Below, piece by piece: positions 25,036 to 36,009 of a stretch of 64,000 nucleotides of DNA. The notes below the pieces were generated by a model. That model worked only from the letters and a program-made list of their open reading frames with translations, searched no databases and was not told the origin of the DNA. Location of the stretch: assembly GCA_911728455.2 (NCBI GenBank), contig OU452219.1, positions 18,321,397 to 18,385,396 on the forward strand. The letters are read 5' to 3'. This DNA is from Marthasterias glacialis. Taxonomy: Eukaryota > Echinodermata > Asteroidea > Forcipulatida > Asteriidae. How positions within the stretch are numbered: the stretch's first letter is position 1; each line of letters starts with the position of its first letter. The position numbers were made by a program, and so were the translations under genes.

Positions 25036-25886
25036 AAACATATAGGCTTAAGGTCATATAGGCCTAAGGTATTTTTTCCCCACTATTTTCTTGTGGCTCC
25101 AATGATCGATTGAGCCTAGATTTTCAGGTTTGTTATTTTATGTATGTTGGGCACAATTGGTTGATCGTTGGGCGATCGGTCGATCATGATGCTTTATTGG
25201 TCGATCTCGCTGCCAGCAGTCCCAACACTTTCTCTTTCAATTCACAACTGTGGAGGACTTATTTTAAAGCTACTTTACAGGATTGGTGAAGCAGTGTAGT
25301 GCAGTGTTCTTTGATTCACTAAGCACCCACATGTACCTTGGACTGTTAAGTATTTATTGAAAGCAAACACTAGCTCGAAAATTCACTGGAAAACCTTATC
25401 AGTAAACTTTTAATTTATTTATTTTGTTCCACATATAAAAATATTCAGTAGATATGCCTACTATAAAAAGATGGAAAAATACGAAAGACATACTTCAAAG
25501 TTTAAAATAAGCAAAGAACATAAAACAAGAATGGGCCATAAGGATGATGAAAAATGTGCTTAAGAAAGTGTTAAATTGTTCAAAAAAGGAATTACTATTG
25601 ATAATATTTGTTCTTTTCCAGACCATTTCATATTCCGGGGAGGTAACACTGAGCCAAAGGATGAAGATCTTGCTGCTTGGTTTGGTATCGTTGGTGTACA
25701 GCATCAGGGCTGTTCCTGTGAATGATAATTAACCTATTCACTGGCCTTTACTGGTGGCTGGATCGTCTGGCTGGTACAACGACAGACATCAGGTAAAATA
25801 GTCTAGAACAGGAATGTAGAACCTTTGTGGTAATATTTCATTTCTTTACAAAAACAAAAAGTTTCTTCACCACTGTCATTAAAAAA

Positions 25887-26026
25887 GGGAATAAAAGAGT
25901 ACTGACGGAGGTCTTAAACGGCCATTTAAAACCGGCAGGGTTGTGACTTGGTCCTTTATCCCACGGCCACGAGCCTGCAAGGTTTTAAAGAGCCATTTAA
26001 GACCAAGTCACTACTCTTTTATTCCC
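25887..26026. mobile_element. Foldback MITE, about 140 bp
   Basis: The arms are GGGAATAAAAGAGTACTGAC and, inverted on the right, GTCACTACTCTTTTATTCCC. The symmetry continues inward through GGTCTTAAA and GGCCATTTAAAACC. It is non-coding. Confidence 0.8.
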
Positions 26027-26329
26027 ATTCATAAATGCCCTTTTTGTTAAAAAGTGTAAAATTAGAAAAATCTGTGAAACGTTTCTGTTTTTGAATATAG
26101 TTTTCAATTCTTGCCTTGTCCTGGGGCTCCATTTTGTAAGGGTCGACGCTCAACAGTTGCGCATACGCGCGTTTACTAATAGACTTTAAATCTGTACCGG
26201 TATGTAGTGATTGCGCTACGGGTAAATTAGCACCCACGCAAGCTTGGCACAGAATGCGCCTTCACAGCTCCAGATTTGTCTTTATCAGCCGTTTAAAACC
26301 GGTTTTAAACAGTCATGTGACCACCTTCC

Positions 26330-26640
26330 AAGCAATAGGAATAACGGTCGGGTTGCCACATCATCATCCGACGCTGGTAGTGCATAACTCAAAATAAACC
26401 TCTTTTGTCGTAGAATAGGGCCTTCTGGTTGAGTTTAGTAAACAGTAATATCATTTAAATCAATGTCACAACATAAAAATTTAATCAAAGGGCTTAGTAA
26501 CTGTGTTATTATTACCAGAAGCCGACATTTGGTGTGACTCTGTCAGTCACTGCACGGAGTTTGCCATCAGCTGAGATGGCGTAGTACCCACTACAGGTCA
26601 GGTGTTGACATTTAAACATTGGTCGCGCAATCGGTCTATT
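26330..26640. mobile_element. 3' part of DNA element with AATAGACC ends
   Basis: It matches the right part of the element at 31799-32592 (CATCATCCGACGCTGGTAGT, AATAAACCTC, and the end GCGCAATCGGTCTATT). No left terminal repeat is seen at the expected place. Positions 26027-26329 hold nothing else recognisable. Confidence 0.6.
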
Positions 26641-26713
26641 GGTAATACTGAAATTATTTTTATTTTTTGAATTATTTTAAATCTCTGCTTTATTCTGATT
26701 CTTCCTGCCACAG

Positions 26714-27252
26714 GCTGCAAGATGGCCTTATTCAGTGGCATGAAGCTGGCCTCTAGTGGCTCCAACCAACCCAATCAGCAAGCTGACTCAACTTCAACAG
26801 AAACTGTAAGCAGTACCGACTCTTGAACAGGAGCAGAATATGGGAGTGAGTCTCCAATAGCTAGTGATCCAAGTGGATTTTCCTTCATACTACGAACAGA
26901 GGATGGAAAGAGTAACAATGTTGATGCTAACTGTAGTTCTAGCACCATAGAACAAGATGGAAGTAAATCAGACAGCAACACTCATCAAGAATTGTGCCGC
27001 CAAACACCTCCTCAAACAGCCCGGTCGTCAGAGCCCTCGGCTGACCTTTGTCTTGGTGATGAATTGAACTTTGATCTTGACCCCATAAAGATCACAGGAG
27101 ATTTTAAAGGGAAGACGTCCAGCCCTCATTTCACAGTCTTGGATTTGCAAGATGTGGACTTCAGTTTGCCAGCTGACCTTGATTCAGAAGCTTCAGTACA
27201 AAAAACCTGGAATCAGCAGATAATAAGTCAGAAAGCAGTTTCAGTTTTATAG
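26714..27252 (+). pseudogene. Host gene relic, first recognised exon
   Basis: A splice acceptor CCACAG precedes 26714. An ATG at 26722 opens a frame rich in Ser, Asp and Gln (begins MALFSGMKLASSGSN). The frame has a TGA at 26824-26826 and then stays open to a TAG at 27250. Composition and context look like a real acidic, low-complexity N-terminal region, with phrases such as SGFSFIL and FTVLDLQDVDFSLP. I do not recognise the family. No clear splice donor was identified before the stop. The internal TGA suggests decay or a sequencing error. Confidence 0.5.
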
Positions 27253-27308
27253 CAACGGGACCCTCAGAACAGTCAAGAGATATATTTGTATATATTAGTG
27301 GCAGTATA

Positions 27309-27560
27309 ACACATCGGTGTAAGGCAAATTGAAATTGATATTCATTCCCCCGATGCAAATATTAACATCTATCTAATTGTTTGTGGTACCTGCCGCTAAT
27401 AATACTGGATTCAAACTGGCCCCTCGTCACCGGGCTTGCTCTTTGGTCTAGTGGTTAAGACGTCTGCTCTAGTCATGCGGGAGTCGTGGGTTCGAATCCC
27501 ACCCAAGTTGCCTGTGGATTATTTTTCCCACAGGTCTCGAAAGCACTGAGTATACAGTGC
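27309..27560 (+). mobile_element. tRNA-derived SINE, family 3, copy 1
   Basis: It has a lead CACATCGGTGTAAGGC and TTCCCCCGATGCAAATATT, then a tRNA-like part with A box TGGTCTAGTGGTT and B box GGTTCGAATCCC at 27489-27500. The next copy follows at about 260 bp spacing in the same orientation. Confidence 0.65.
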
Positions 27561-27567
27561 TTATCAC

Positions 27568-27853
27568 ACATCGGCATAAGGCAAATTGAACTTGATATTC
27601 ATTCCCCCGATGCAAATATTAACATCTATCTAATTGTTTGCTGTACCTGCCGCTAATAATACTGGATTCGAACTGGCCCCTCGTCACCGGGAGTGCTCGG
27701 TGGTCTAGTGGTTAAGACATCTGCTCTAGTCATGCAGGGGTCGTGGGTTCGAATCCCACTCGAGTTGCTTGTGGATTTTTTCCCACAGGACTCGAAAAGA
27801 CTGAGTCTACAGTGCTTTTCATTCCCCCGATGCAAATATTAACATCTATCTAA
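27568..27853 (+). mobile_element. tRNA-derived SINE, family 3, copy 2
   Basis: It repeats copy 1 with scattered substitutions: the same A box TGGTCTAGTGGTT and B box GGTTCGAATCCC. It ends with a further copy of the TTCCCCCGATGCAAATATT phrase at about 27823. The tRNA-like part resembles an Asp/Glu-type tRNA head. The array sits in an intron of the gene relic. Confidence 0.65.
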
Positions 27854-27876
27854 CTAATATTATTCTTCACCACCAG

Positions 27877-28159
27877 CCGAGGAACTTCACGATAAGTGTC
27901 GAGCCTTGGAGGATGATACTGAGAACATCAACTTACCTCTACCATGCCATCATCCTGCCTTGAAGTCTGTGCTGTCTGACTTACTAAATCCCTATGCCCA
28001 GGAGAGAGCAGTACATCAGAATGTAAATCATCCTTACCTAGAGCTAATCGCCAAGCAGCAAGAGATTGTCACTGATGCCAAAGAGCAATGGATACAATGT
28101 GAGAACATCCACTCTCGGAAAGTACAGGGGGCCCAGAGTGAGCTAGATAAAGATTTAGC
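27877..28159 (+). pseudogene. Host gene relic, coiled-coil exon
   Basis: The acceptor CACCAG ends at 27876 and the donor GTAAGT begins at 28160. The open frame across the exon (about 94 codons) is Glu/Gln/Lys-rich and helical, with phrases such as HHPALKSVLSDLLNPYAQE and KEQWIQCEN. It has no internal stop. It probably continues the protein of the preceding exon into a coiled coil. The family is not recognised. Confidence 0.6.
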
Positions 28160-29119
28160 GTAAGTAAAAACAAAGTTTGAATTTCAGGGAAAAAATTAAA
28201 TGAGCAGTAGACGTGTATACTCCAGGTTGAGAAATTCTTTTGATACCTTTGAGCTCATTGCTAAAAGAAAATTTTAAATGATAAAATATTATTTGATTTT
28301 TGCAAGAGTAAATTCATTTTCATCTTTCAGTTTTCAATTTATGCACCATCAAACCTAGCCCAGGGGCCTTTTACTTTCGTATAAATTCGGGGCAGAACGG
28401 AAAAGCTACCTGCCTTTTTCATCCATTTTTTCAATGAAATTTGAGAGTAATTAAAACATTCATAGTTCTAATCAACTCAAATTGTTTTCAGTTTAAATGT
28501 GCATATCCATTCACATGTTGAAACACATGGTGGTTTTAGGTACTTTAAAAGAAGTGACAACCATTAGAAAAACGGTTAACATAGTGGTAGATAAGTGGTA
28601 CCGTTTATTGTGTTTCCTGAAGTCTTTGTAATCAATGAGGTTTCAAATCAATTCAAACTAATCATTTATTTTCCAACGGGCAGACGATGCTGTTATGTGG
28701 CAATTTTGCCTCATAAAATAGCATAGCTGTAGTCCATGTCAATCACAAGGGGTCTTTTAATATTGCAAAAGGAGACTTTACAAAAGGAGACTTTAAAGTG
28801 TGGCAAGAGACAAATAATTGCTCATTGTTTGAAGTAGATGTTTGCATGTGCACATTTCTGTTAATAACAGATTTACCCAGCAAGTCTGCTGCCATCTATT
28901 CTGCCCAAATGTCTCCAATTACTTGATTCAGGTTAATCATACAACTGCAGTTCTTGATGCATTGGTATACAGGTCGGCTCAATGGTTTCCTCCCTGCCTT
29001 CCACCTCTGTGACGTCAGTTCAAATCTGGACTGGAGCCTTGCATGTGGATTGGGTTGTTTCAGTTTTTCCTCCCACACCTGAAACTGAAACAATTTTCAT
29101 AATCTTCTCTATAATAAAG
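28160..29119. other. Intron of the gene relic
   Basis: It is non-coding between a good donor (28160) and the next acceptor (29118-29119). No repeat is recognised. Confidence 0.45.
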
Positions 29120-29231
29120 GAAATGGAGAGTCTGACCCAGAAGAATGAAGAGACGACTAAGATGGTGAAGTTACTCAGGCAAGATGTGGACAGATTACAG
29201 GATGAACTCAGTGAAGACGAGCGCCAAGAAG
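29120..29231 (+). pseudogene. Host gene relic, coiled-coil exon
   Basis: The acceptor AAAG precedes 29120 and the donor GTTTGT follows 29231. The frame reads as an acidic heptad-like helix (EMESLTQKNEETTKMVKLL and similar) without a stop. It fits as a continuation of the coiled coil in the previous exon. Confidence 0.6.
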
Positions 29232-29595
29232 GTTTGTAGATGAAGTTCTTGAGGAAATCTAAAAACATCGGCTCTTAAGAAGGCTTGACCATTTGATTTT
29301 GTTCATTTCCTATAATTTTATTTAAAAATCCAAGTAACAGCTGAACTATGTAAAAATTTACAAAGGGGATCTTCTTCACTGTTTTGCCATATTTCTAAAT
29401 GCCTTCATTAGTTAAAGTCGTTAAATTTTGCTTGGGTAAAGAGTGGCAAATTGTTTGAAAACTTAACAACAAAATCAAATATCGTTTTTCAAACTCTTTT
29501 GTAAACATTAAAAAATGAGTGAAATAGTACATGAAAAATCAGTCTAAAAGTGATTACTTTCAGGTAATTGAGCCTTGTTTGTTTTTTTTCACCAG

Positions 29596-29837
29596 AAACA
29601 TCAGTCAAAGAGAAACTGCTGAACAGTATCACTGATTTGAGAAAGTACCTTCAAGTCTCAACAGACAGTCCACTGGTGTAGACCTTACAGAGGGCCCAAC
29701 TCATGGCAAGCACCTATCACGTCAGATTCCAGTGTCTGAAACATAAATTCCCTCTGCCTGCTGAAGTTGAAGAACTCTCTGGAGATCCCTCTACTCTAGA
29801 TCAAGCCATTAAATGTTTAGAACAGACTGGAAATTAG
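29596..29837 (+). pseudogene. Host gene relic, exon with in-frame stop
   Basis: The acceptor TTTCACCAG ends at 29595. The frame opens ETSVKEKLLNSITDLRKYLQ-like, meets a TAG at 29679-29681, and then stays open in the same frame to a second TAG at 29835-29837. The part after the first stop keeps protein-like composition (FPLPAEVEELSGDPSTL). The first TAG is therefore probably a lesion, and the gene copy is likely non-functional or edited in the assembly. Confidence 0.55.
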
Positions 29838-30441
29838 AGGTGGGTTTTAGTTAGAGAGAGACTTGGGACTTAAATTCCGGGCAGCTTATATACCGACATG
29901 TTAAGTAAGCTTCGGCAATTTTGACTAATATTGACTAAATTATAAAATGGCAAATTCGTCCGGCTTCAATATATTTACCAACATTTACAAATAATCGGGG
30001 AAAAAGAACGAAGCGGTTGTATATTCTCATGTTAGTTCTGAACTTGCCTGTGCAACACTGTGTGCAGTTTCATTGTGTGCAGTTGTGTGCTGCTGGTACA
30101 ACTTACGACATGATCCAGTGCTAGTGTGATTGCGTGCTCAACTCTGTGGTCAGACTCCTCACTCATTTTAACATAGTAAGCACATTCTACAAAAAGGGCA
30201 CCACACTTCGAAGGACTAGGCTGGCCAACAAGGACACATTCTGTGCAAATTTGAAAATGTGTACAGACTGCATGGCCTTGATAGTACAAACTTACAGGTG
30301 TAAATGACAGGAGACATGAGGGAAGTCTAATTAGAACAATGACGTAATGGAAAATGCTTGGGCTGATCAACATAATTTTTTTAACTTATTTACGGCAAGT
30401 CAAATGCTTTTTCGGGCAGTAATAAGTTATTACGTTATTTT
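29838..30441. other. Non-coding stretch in the gene relic
   Basis: No exon or repeat recognised. Confidence 0.35.
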
Positions 30442-30715
30442 TACAAGGTGCTGTGGCGCAATCTGCAGCCAACCATAACAGAAAATACCGGGGCAAACCC
30501 CTTTTCTTAACAATAAGTGTACATGTTTCTTTTTATGTCAGTTACACAACACTCGGGACCTACAGCTTTACGTCCCATCCAAAGGACGAAGCAATAACGG
30601 TTAAGTGTCTTGCCTAAGGACACAAGTGTCAAGACCAGGACTCAAACCCACACTCTGTTGATCAGAAACACCAGAGCTTGATTCCTGTGTGCTCAACAGC
30701 TTGGCCACGACACAC
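30442..30715 (-). mobile_element. tRNA-derived SINE, family 1
   Basis: Minus-strand copy with the same body as 12791-13185 (TTTACGTCCCATCCAAAGGA, GGTTAAGTGTCTTGCCTAAG). It has an eroded B box and a GTGTCGTGGCCAAG head at its right edge. It lies in an intron of the gene relic. Confidence 0.75.
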
Positions 30716-30813
30716 TCTTATGCTAGTGAACCATCCCTTAAAATGTAGTTTGATTTGTGAAGGAAATAATTGCAGACAAGAATATTTCTTAATTATTTTC
30801 TGTTAATTGACAG

Positions 30814-30938
30814 TCATGGTGAGACAGTGGACACCGCCATGGACATCAGTCAAATGAGTTCCCTTTCTCAAGATACCATTAAATCAGAGGCATCAGAAGG
30901 GTCAGGCCAGGAGTCAGATACAGAAAATACTAGCACAG
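30814..30938 (+). pseudogene. Host gene relic, Ser/Asp-rich exon
   Basis: The acceptor TTGACAG ends at 30813 and the donor GTGAGC follows 30938. The frame is open and acidic (DISQMSSLSQDTIKSEASEG, then SGQESDTENTSTG), typical of a disordered linker. The intron to the next exon (30939-31501) contains no recognised repeat. Confidence 0.6.
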
Positions 30939-31501
30939 GTGAGCAAAGACAAGTCTGATTTTATCCTAAAAGCACATTAGATGGTGAGGGAGAGAAAACT
31001 TGCTTGTTAAATATTTTCTTCGCCAGACTTGTGGCTCAAGGAGGCCGGGATCATCCTGACCTACCCTACCTCATGCCCCTTAACCACATGCCCAAACCAC
31101 CGAAGCACTGAGCTTCCTACCAACTTCCCATACCATCCAAAACTGCTCATGAGAAACATGGCCTCTAAGGAAACATCTTGTGTTAACCACTGTTGAGGGC
31201 ATGGCTCTTGTAATTAGGTCATCTGAAATTTCTCTTTGGTGGTTTGCAGTTGCACCATCAACCATTACTCTGATCAAACTCTTGTTCTTGTCAAGAAACA
31301 TTTCCTAAAAGTTTCTACAACCTTACCTTACATTGTCCTATCACCGCTAAGAAGTTCCAAAGACCTAATATTCATGAAGGTGAATACCATGATGGTAGAT
31401 GTTTAAATGTAGCAATAGTTTATTAATTTATAAATCATATATATTTACCAACTTTGTGTTTCCCTAGGTGACCTTGTTCTGCTATTTTTAATTTTTTAAA
31501 G

Positions 31502-31798
31502 ATGACAGCAAGGGGAAAACTTCCAAGATGGAGAAGACACCAAAGTTCCCAAAGAAGATCTCCATCACGATTCAGGCAAAGGAAGGCTCAAGGTGATTAG
31601 AGGGACACCAAGAATTACAAACAGAGCAGTCCAGATATCATGGACAAACTCTCTGAGTACAGATCCCTCGCAACTGAAATCAGTCATTGTGGAGGGGTCA
31701 GGGTAAGGTCAAGAGGGTAAATGTCAGACCCACAGCAATGCTAGAAAACCAAAGAAGGTCATGGAGGATCAACACCTGAGGCAGTCACTGGAGGATGC
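31502..31798 (+). pseudogene. Host gene relic, last recognised coding segment
   Basis: The acceptor TTTTAAAG ends at 31501. The first frame (KTSKMEKTPKFPKKISITIQ) stops at about 31592. A shift of one base continues as VIRGTPRITNRAVQISW to a TAA near 31703, then remains open (KPKKVMEDQHLRQSLEDA). A GT at 31593 could instead be a donor. The segment is cut by the DNA element starting at 31799. Frameshift, stop and insertion together support a pseudogene. Confidence 0.5.
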
Positions 31799-32592
31799 AA
31801 TAGACCAATTGCGTGACCCGCGTCACGTGACCTGTATGGGGTAAAAAATGTAAACACACACGACTTCCTCTATAGGAAAGTGCGGTATGGTACACGATGA
31901 TTGTTGCATTTAGTTTATTCGATCAAGGCTTTTCTTGCTCAAAATCTGTGAAAAATGTTCCAGAGTTTGTACCAGAGACCTTCGAGTGGCTGAATATAGC
32001 CAGTAAGGACAGTTCCAGCAAGTCTTGAAAATTGTACAAGTAACGTGTATATGTGCATGATGTGTACTAGTGCACGACGGAACGTTAGGCCAGACGACCG
32101 CGATCACCACACACTTTTCAACTAAAAAATTTAAAAGTTTTGAAGCTGAAATCATCCAAAGAAATTGCTTTCCAAAACTGTGTGATTCCTTTGCCTATTT
32201 GAAATTTTGCAAGGCTGGGTATAAATGTTCACTTTTCTAACGTTCTGTACCCTTTTTTTACAGTGATTTAGGCCTACATTACAAACAAAATAACAGGCGG
32301 GTGGCTACATAATAGTCGTCCGACGCCAGTAGTGCATGGCTAAAAAAAACCTCTTGTTAGTAGAATTCTGTTAAATTATGAAACAGATGTGATGTAAATT
32401 AATGCCACAAAATACTACTTTAAATAAAGGGGCTGATTAACTAGTTTATCACTTAACAAAAGTGAAATCGACTGTTTTTGTACTCACTCCGTGTCACGGC
32501 ATATATACACATTTTGCTGTCAGCTGTATGGCGTTACACCCATAGGAGGTCACGTGACCGCATATCAACATTGGTCGTGCAATCGGTCTATT
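31799..32592. mobile_element. DNA element with AATAGACC terminal inverted repeats
   Basis: The left end AATAGACCAATTGCGTGACC is matched by the inverted right end GGTCGTGCAATCGGTCTATT. Just inside, both ends carry GTCACGTGACC and TATGGG. At about 794 bp with no transposase frame it is non-autonomous. A 3' fragment of the same family lies at 26330-26640. Confidence 0.8.
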
Positions 32593-32689
32593 ATAATTAT
32601 AATAATAATAACTTTATTTATTGATGGTAGCCATGTCACCTCTAGGATGATTTTCAATGGGCCATCATAAGAGGAAACCTGTAAATATT

Positions 32690-32832
32690 AAGGGTGCTTG
32701 CCATGTAAACCAGAAACACTGGGGTAAACCCCTACTCTTCCACGATAAGTGTTCTGGGTTCTTTTACGTGCACTACCTATCCTAGTACATGGAACCTACG
32801 GCTTAATGTCCCATCCGAAGGATGTTAGCCCT
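32690..32832 (-). mobile_element. SINE-like remnant related to family 1 body
   Basis: It contains AACACTGGGGTAAACCCCTA, TTCTTTTACGTGCACTACC and ATGTCCCATCCGAAGGATG, which parallel the body of family 1. The tRNA-like head is missing or highly diverged. An ATT-rich start lies at about 32593-32625. Beyond it, to 33966, nothing is recognised. Confidence 0.55.
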
Positions 32833-33966
32833 GTGACTGTTGCCAGCAGTGATGCTGGCTGCCAAGGATGTAAGACAATTGAGATTGAGCCCTCACCAGG
32901 CAACATTTCTCCACATTTCTCAGTACTCAGGAAAATTAAATTCAATCTTTTCATCAAATGGGATGTTTCTGCAAAGAGTAGTAGATTTCCTTAATGATTT
33001 TCTCTGTCGATTTAATCAATCTTCTTTTTCAAATGGTTTGACTTAGATGTCTATAGATGTGAAAATGAAGCAATTAGGAAGGTCCAAGAAAGATTGTTTG
33101 TTCATGGTCATTGAATCCAGGTTTGGAGCTCAGTGCCCCCCAAAAACCAGATGACTGTAAAACCATAAATAGAATTTGAAAACTAAGTATTATCACTCTG
33201 AAACAGTGACTCTGGCTCCAGCTATGGCTTCAAATTACTGCATATGGCTATGGCTACAAATCACCACATCTGCAGACTAGTGTCACTGAAGCAAAAAAAT
33301 CAAAGGCAAAGACACTCCAGATATGATGTTATACAGACAAACAACTTTGTATTTGTACACACAAAAGTAGTTGCTTGCACATAAAATGTTGTCAGTGCTT
33401 CTCAATTTTATATGACTTTTTTGAAATTTTGAAATAATGTATATAGAACATATCACCCTGATAGTCGTGACTTGTTTTCAATTTATGTAATTCTGAAGCT
33501 GGAAGGCTCTGTTTCTGACTGATTGACGGAGATGTCCGCATTTAAGCGGGAAGTCATTCATTTGCATTTGCATTCAGATTTGTTTTGTTTTTCGTCATCT
33601 TAAGCACCAGAGAGTGCTTGACGCTAACTGATAGAATGTCTTCCTCTGCTGTTACTTGTTATATTAATTTGTAATGGAAATTAGTTTTTTATTTTTTCCT
33701 GATTCAAACAAAATCATTAAACATGGAAAGAGGTATGCTTCAACTGGTTCGATTATTTCAAACCCAAAGTGCCCTTGATTGAAATGTTATTGTTTCAGGC
33801 ACTCCAAAATTGATATTGAAATAGCACCTATTGGTCGGTCTTTCCGAATGTTTTGTAACAGCTCAAGTCCTATGCAATGAGGTCTAATTGAAGCATAAAT
33901 TGACTAGTCAGATGCCTTTATAGAAGGGAATGTGTACATGTCTTAGATGTTGAGATATACTTGTCC

Positions 33967-34151
33967 TGGGCCCAATTTTATAAAGCTGTTAAGCAAAAAA
34001 TATTAGTTAGCAAGTATTTTTGCAAAGCTAAATATGAGTCACCATCAATGTAAATTTTATGGAATTTCAGCTGGTAACCTGTTTCTGCTAAGTAAGATTT
34101 TTGTGTGCTTAGCAAGTTTTTGTACTGACCCACTTTATGAAATTGGGCCCA
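33967..34151. mobile_element. MITE with GGGCCCAATTT ends
   Basis: The left end GGGCCCAATTTTATAAAG is matched by the inverted right end CTTTATGAAATTGGGCCC. The interior is full of GCTTAGCA-like words. A degenerate further copy of one end (GGCTCAATTGCATAAGGCTG) follows at about 34152. The stretch to 35434 contains C runs (34450, 35050) and no gene. Confidence 0.75.
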
Positions 34152-35434
34152 TGGCTCAATTGCATAAGGCTGTTATTCACCAAAATTGCTTAGCGGAAAT
34201 AGTTTAACAGCCAAACTACCATGTTCCCTTCTTATTTTTGCTCAGCAGAAAATATGCTAATTATTGTTTTCTGCCTAGGGCATGTAATTTAATTTGTTTA
34301 AACTTGTTTTATGAAAAGATTGTTTTGTGAAAGAACAGATTACATACATTTGATTTGGTACTTTAGATTTTTAATTTGTCTTTATTATGCTAAGAAGCTA
34401 TACTTGTGAAATACAGTGCTTTGTGTGTTTATTATTGCAACTGTTTACAACTGGGACCCCCCCCCCCCCTTCCCACTCAGAACCCCTAACCCTGCCCCCT
34501 CTCTTTCCCCGTGAGATTTTAACAAATACACCAATGAATGATTCTCTACTCACCCAAAGCCCAACCCAAAATAATTATTCATATAAATATTATTGTACAT
34601 TTATATAAGACAGGTTGCTTCAAGTTTTCGGCATTTCTTTTGCATTGGTTTACAAAAAGGTTAAAACAGTTGCAGTTATTCTAATTTCAATGTGATATAC
34701 ACTAAGAATGCTACATTGTGCATCTTCCATTTATAATTATTTTCTCTGTCCAAAGTAGAGGAAAAATCCTGCCCAACTTTGACCACAAGGTTTCATTCAG
34801 TAATTAATTGTAATACGGATTGATGTGGGTGAAGATAAAGAAATACACACACAAAAGGTATAAAGTTAAATGTAAAAAAGAAAATAAAAAAACCTACTTT
34901 GTACGAGATTGAATTGAACATTTTGAATTGATTTGGATTTTTCATCCGACGACAGTTTGAGTTCTTAAATCAAAATAGTAAACAAAGCTTAAATTGATTA
35001 ACTATGGCAATTAGACTATTAGATTAAAATTGCCTTTTATGAGCATCATCCCCCCCCCCCTCCCCATTGGTCATTCTGATTCTGGTCTTACAGTAGCAAG
35101 CGCATGAATATATGGGCCGTAAGCACAGAATTCCTCGGAGTGCGTGTTATGTCTCTGCAAGCATTTGAAAATTACACCCCCACTTTTGTATAAATAAACA
35201 AAAAAGGCGCATTGCGGCTATCGTGTCATTCTTCAAATGTCTTCAAGGTTGTTGTTATGCAACTGTTCCTTTATTTTTTAAATTTTAATTGTTGGGCTCT
35301 TTTCAGGCAGTGTAAATAATAACTATCTGTTTCAGGCCAAATTAAGGTTAAGGCCCAACTGATCTTTAAACTGGTTGACTTCACGGTATGTGTATAGAAC
35401 GCAGGTAATGTACGAGTTGGTAGACGGCGCTCTT

Positions 35435-35516
35435 TAGTCTGGTTCCCTGACCAAAGATTCCCTGACGACTCTTGTTAAAAAACAGTCGGAGATTTTTTGG
35501 TCTGGAAACCAGACTA
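35435..35516. mobile_element. Short foldback element with 9-bp target duplication
   Basis: The arms TAGTCTGGTT and AACCAGACTA close an 82-bp foldback with further internal symmetry (GACCAAA/TTTGGTC; ACGACT/AGTCG). It is flanked by GGCGCTCTT on the left and GGTGCTCTT on the right, a 9-bp repeat with one mismatch. An 8-bp reading would fit hAT-type insertion. Positions 35517-36009 have no recognised feature. Confidence 0.7.
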
Positions 35517-36009
35517 GGTGCTCTTTTGTCCTTCTTGGTCTACGTCTTTAAAAAGAACCTCGTGCGCGCCAATTTCAACAAAACGGACTCGACAAGCTTC
35601 TTAACACCATGGGTGTGTCACATTGACGTCAACCGCCAACCACCGGTTTCGTGTAGTTTTAGTGTTCGCCTTTTCAAGATTCTTCAGATTAAGGACGAGT
35701 GGTTTATGCAAGAAAGGATGTCTACGTAAGTTGCCAAATAATTCAAAATTACCCTTTCAAAAAACTAATAGTTTTCAATGGAGGAAAATCACAAGCCATG
35801 CGGCATAATGTATTTTTTTATATTTTAGAAAAACGAGTCTCGCTCGGTGGCCCTGTCGGCGTGTTCATTTAGTTCAACAGATTCTAGACATCCTTCAATA
35901 TTTCGCCCAATGAACTAAACTTGCTGAACAGTAGGGAAAACCTATAATTGGGAGATGTTAGTGTTAGTGTTACCGGTAATTTGGTTAGGGCTGGTATGTA
36001 ATGTACATT

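Noticed and set aside
27433..27515. Apparent Asp/Glu-type tRNA gene, twice
   Set aside because: Both copies lie in a larger repeated unit with shared flanks; SINE origin is more likely, though not proven.
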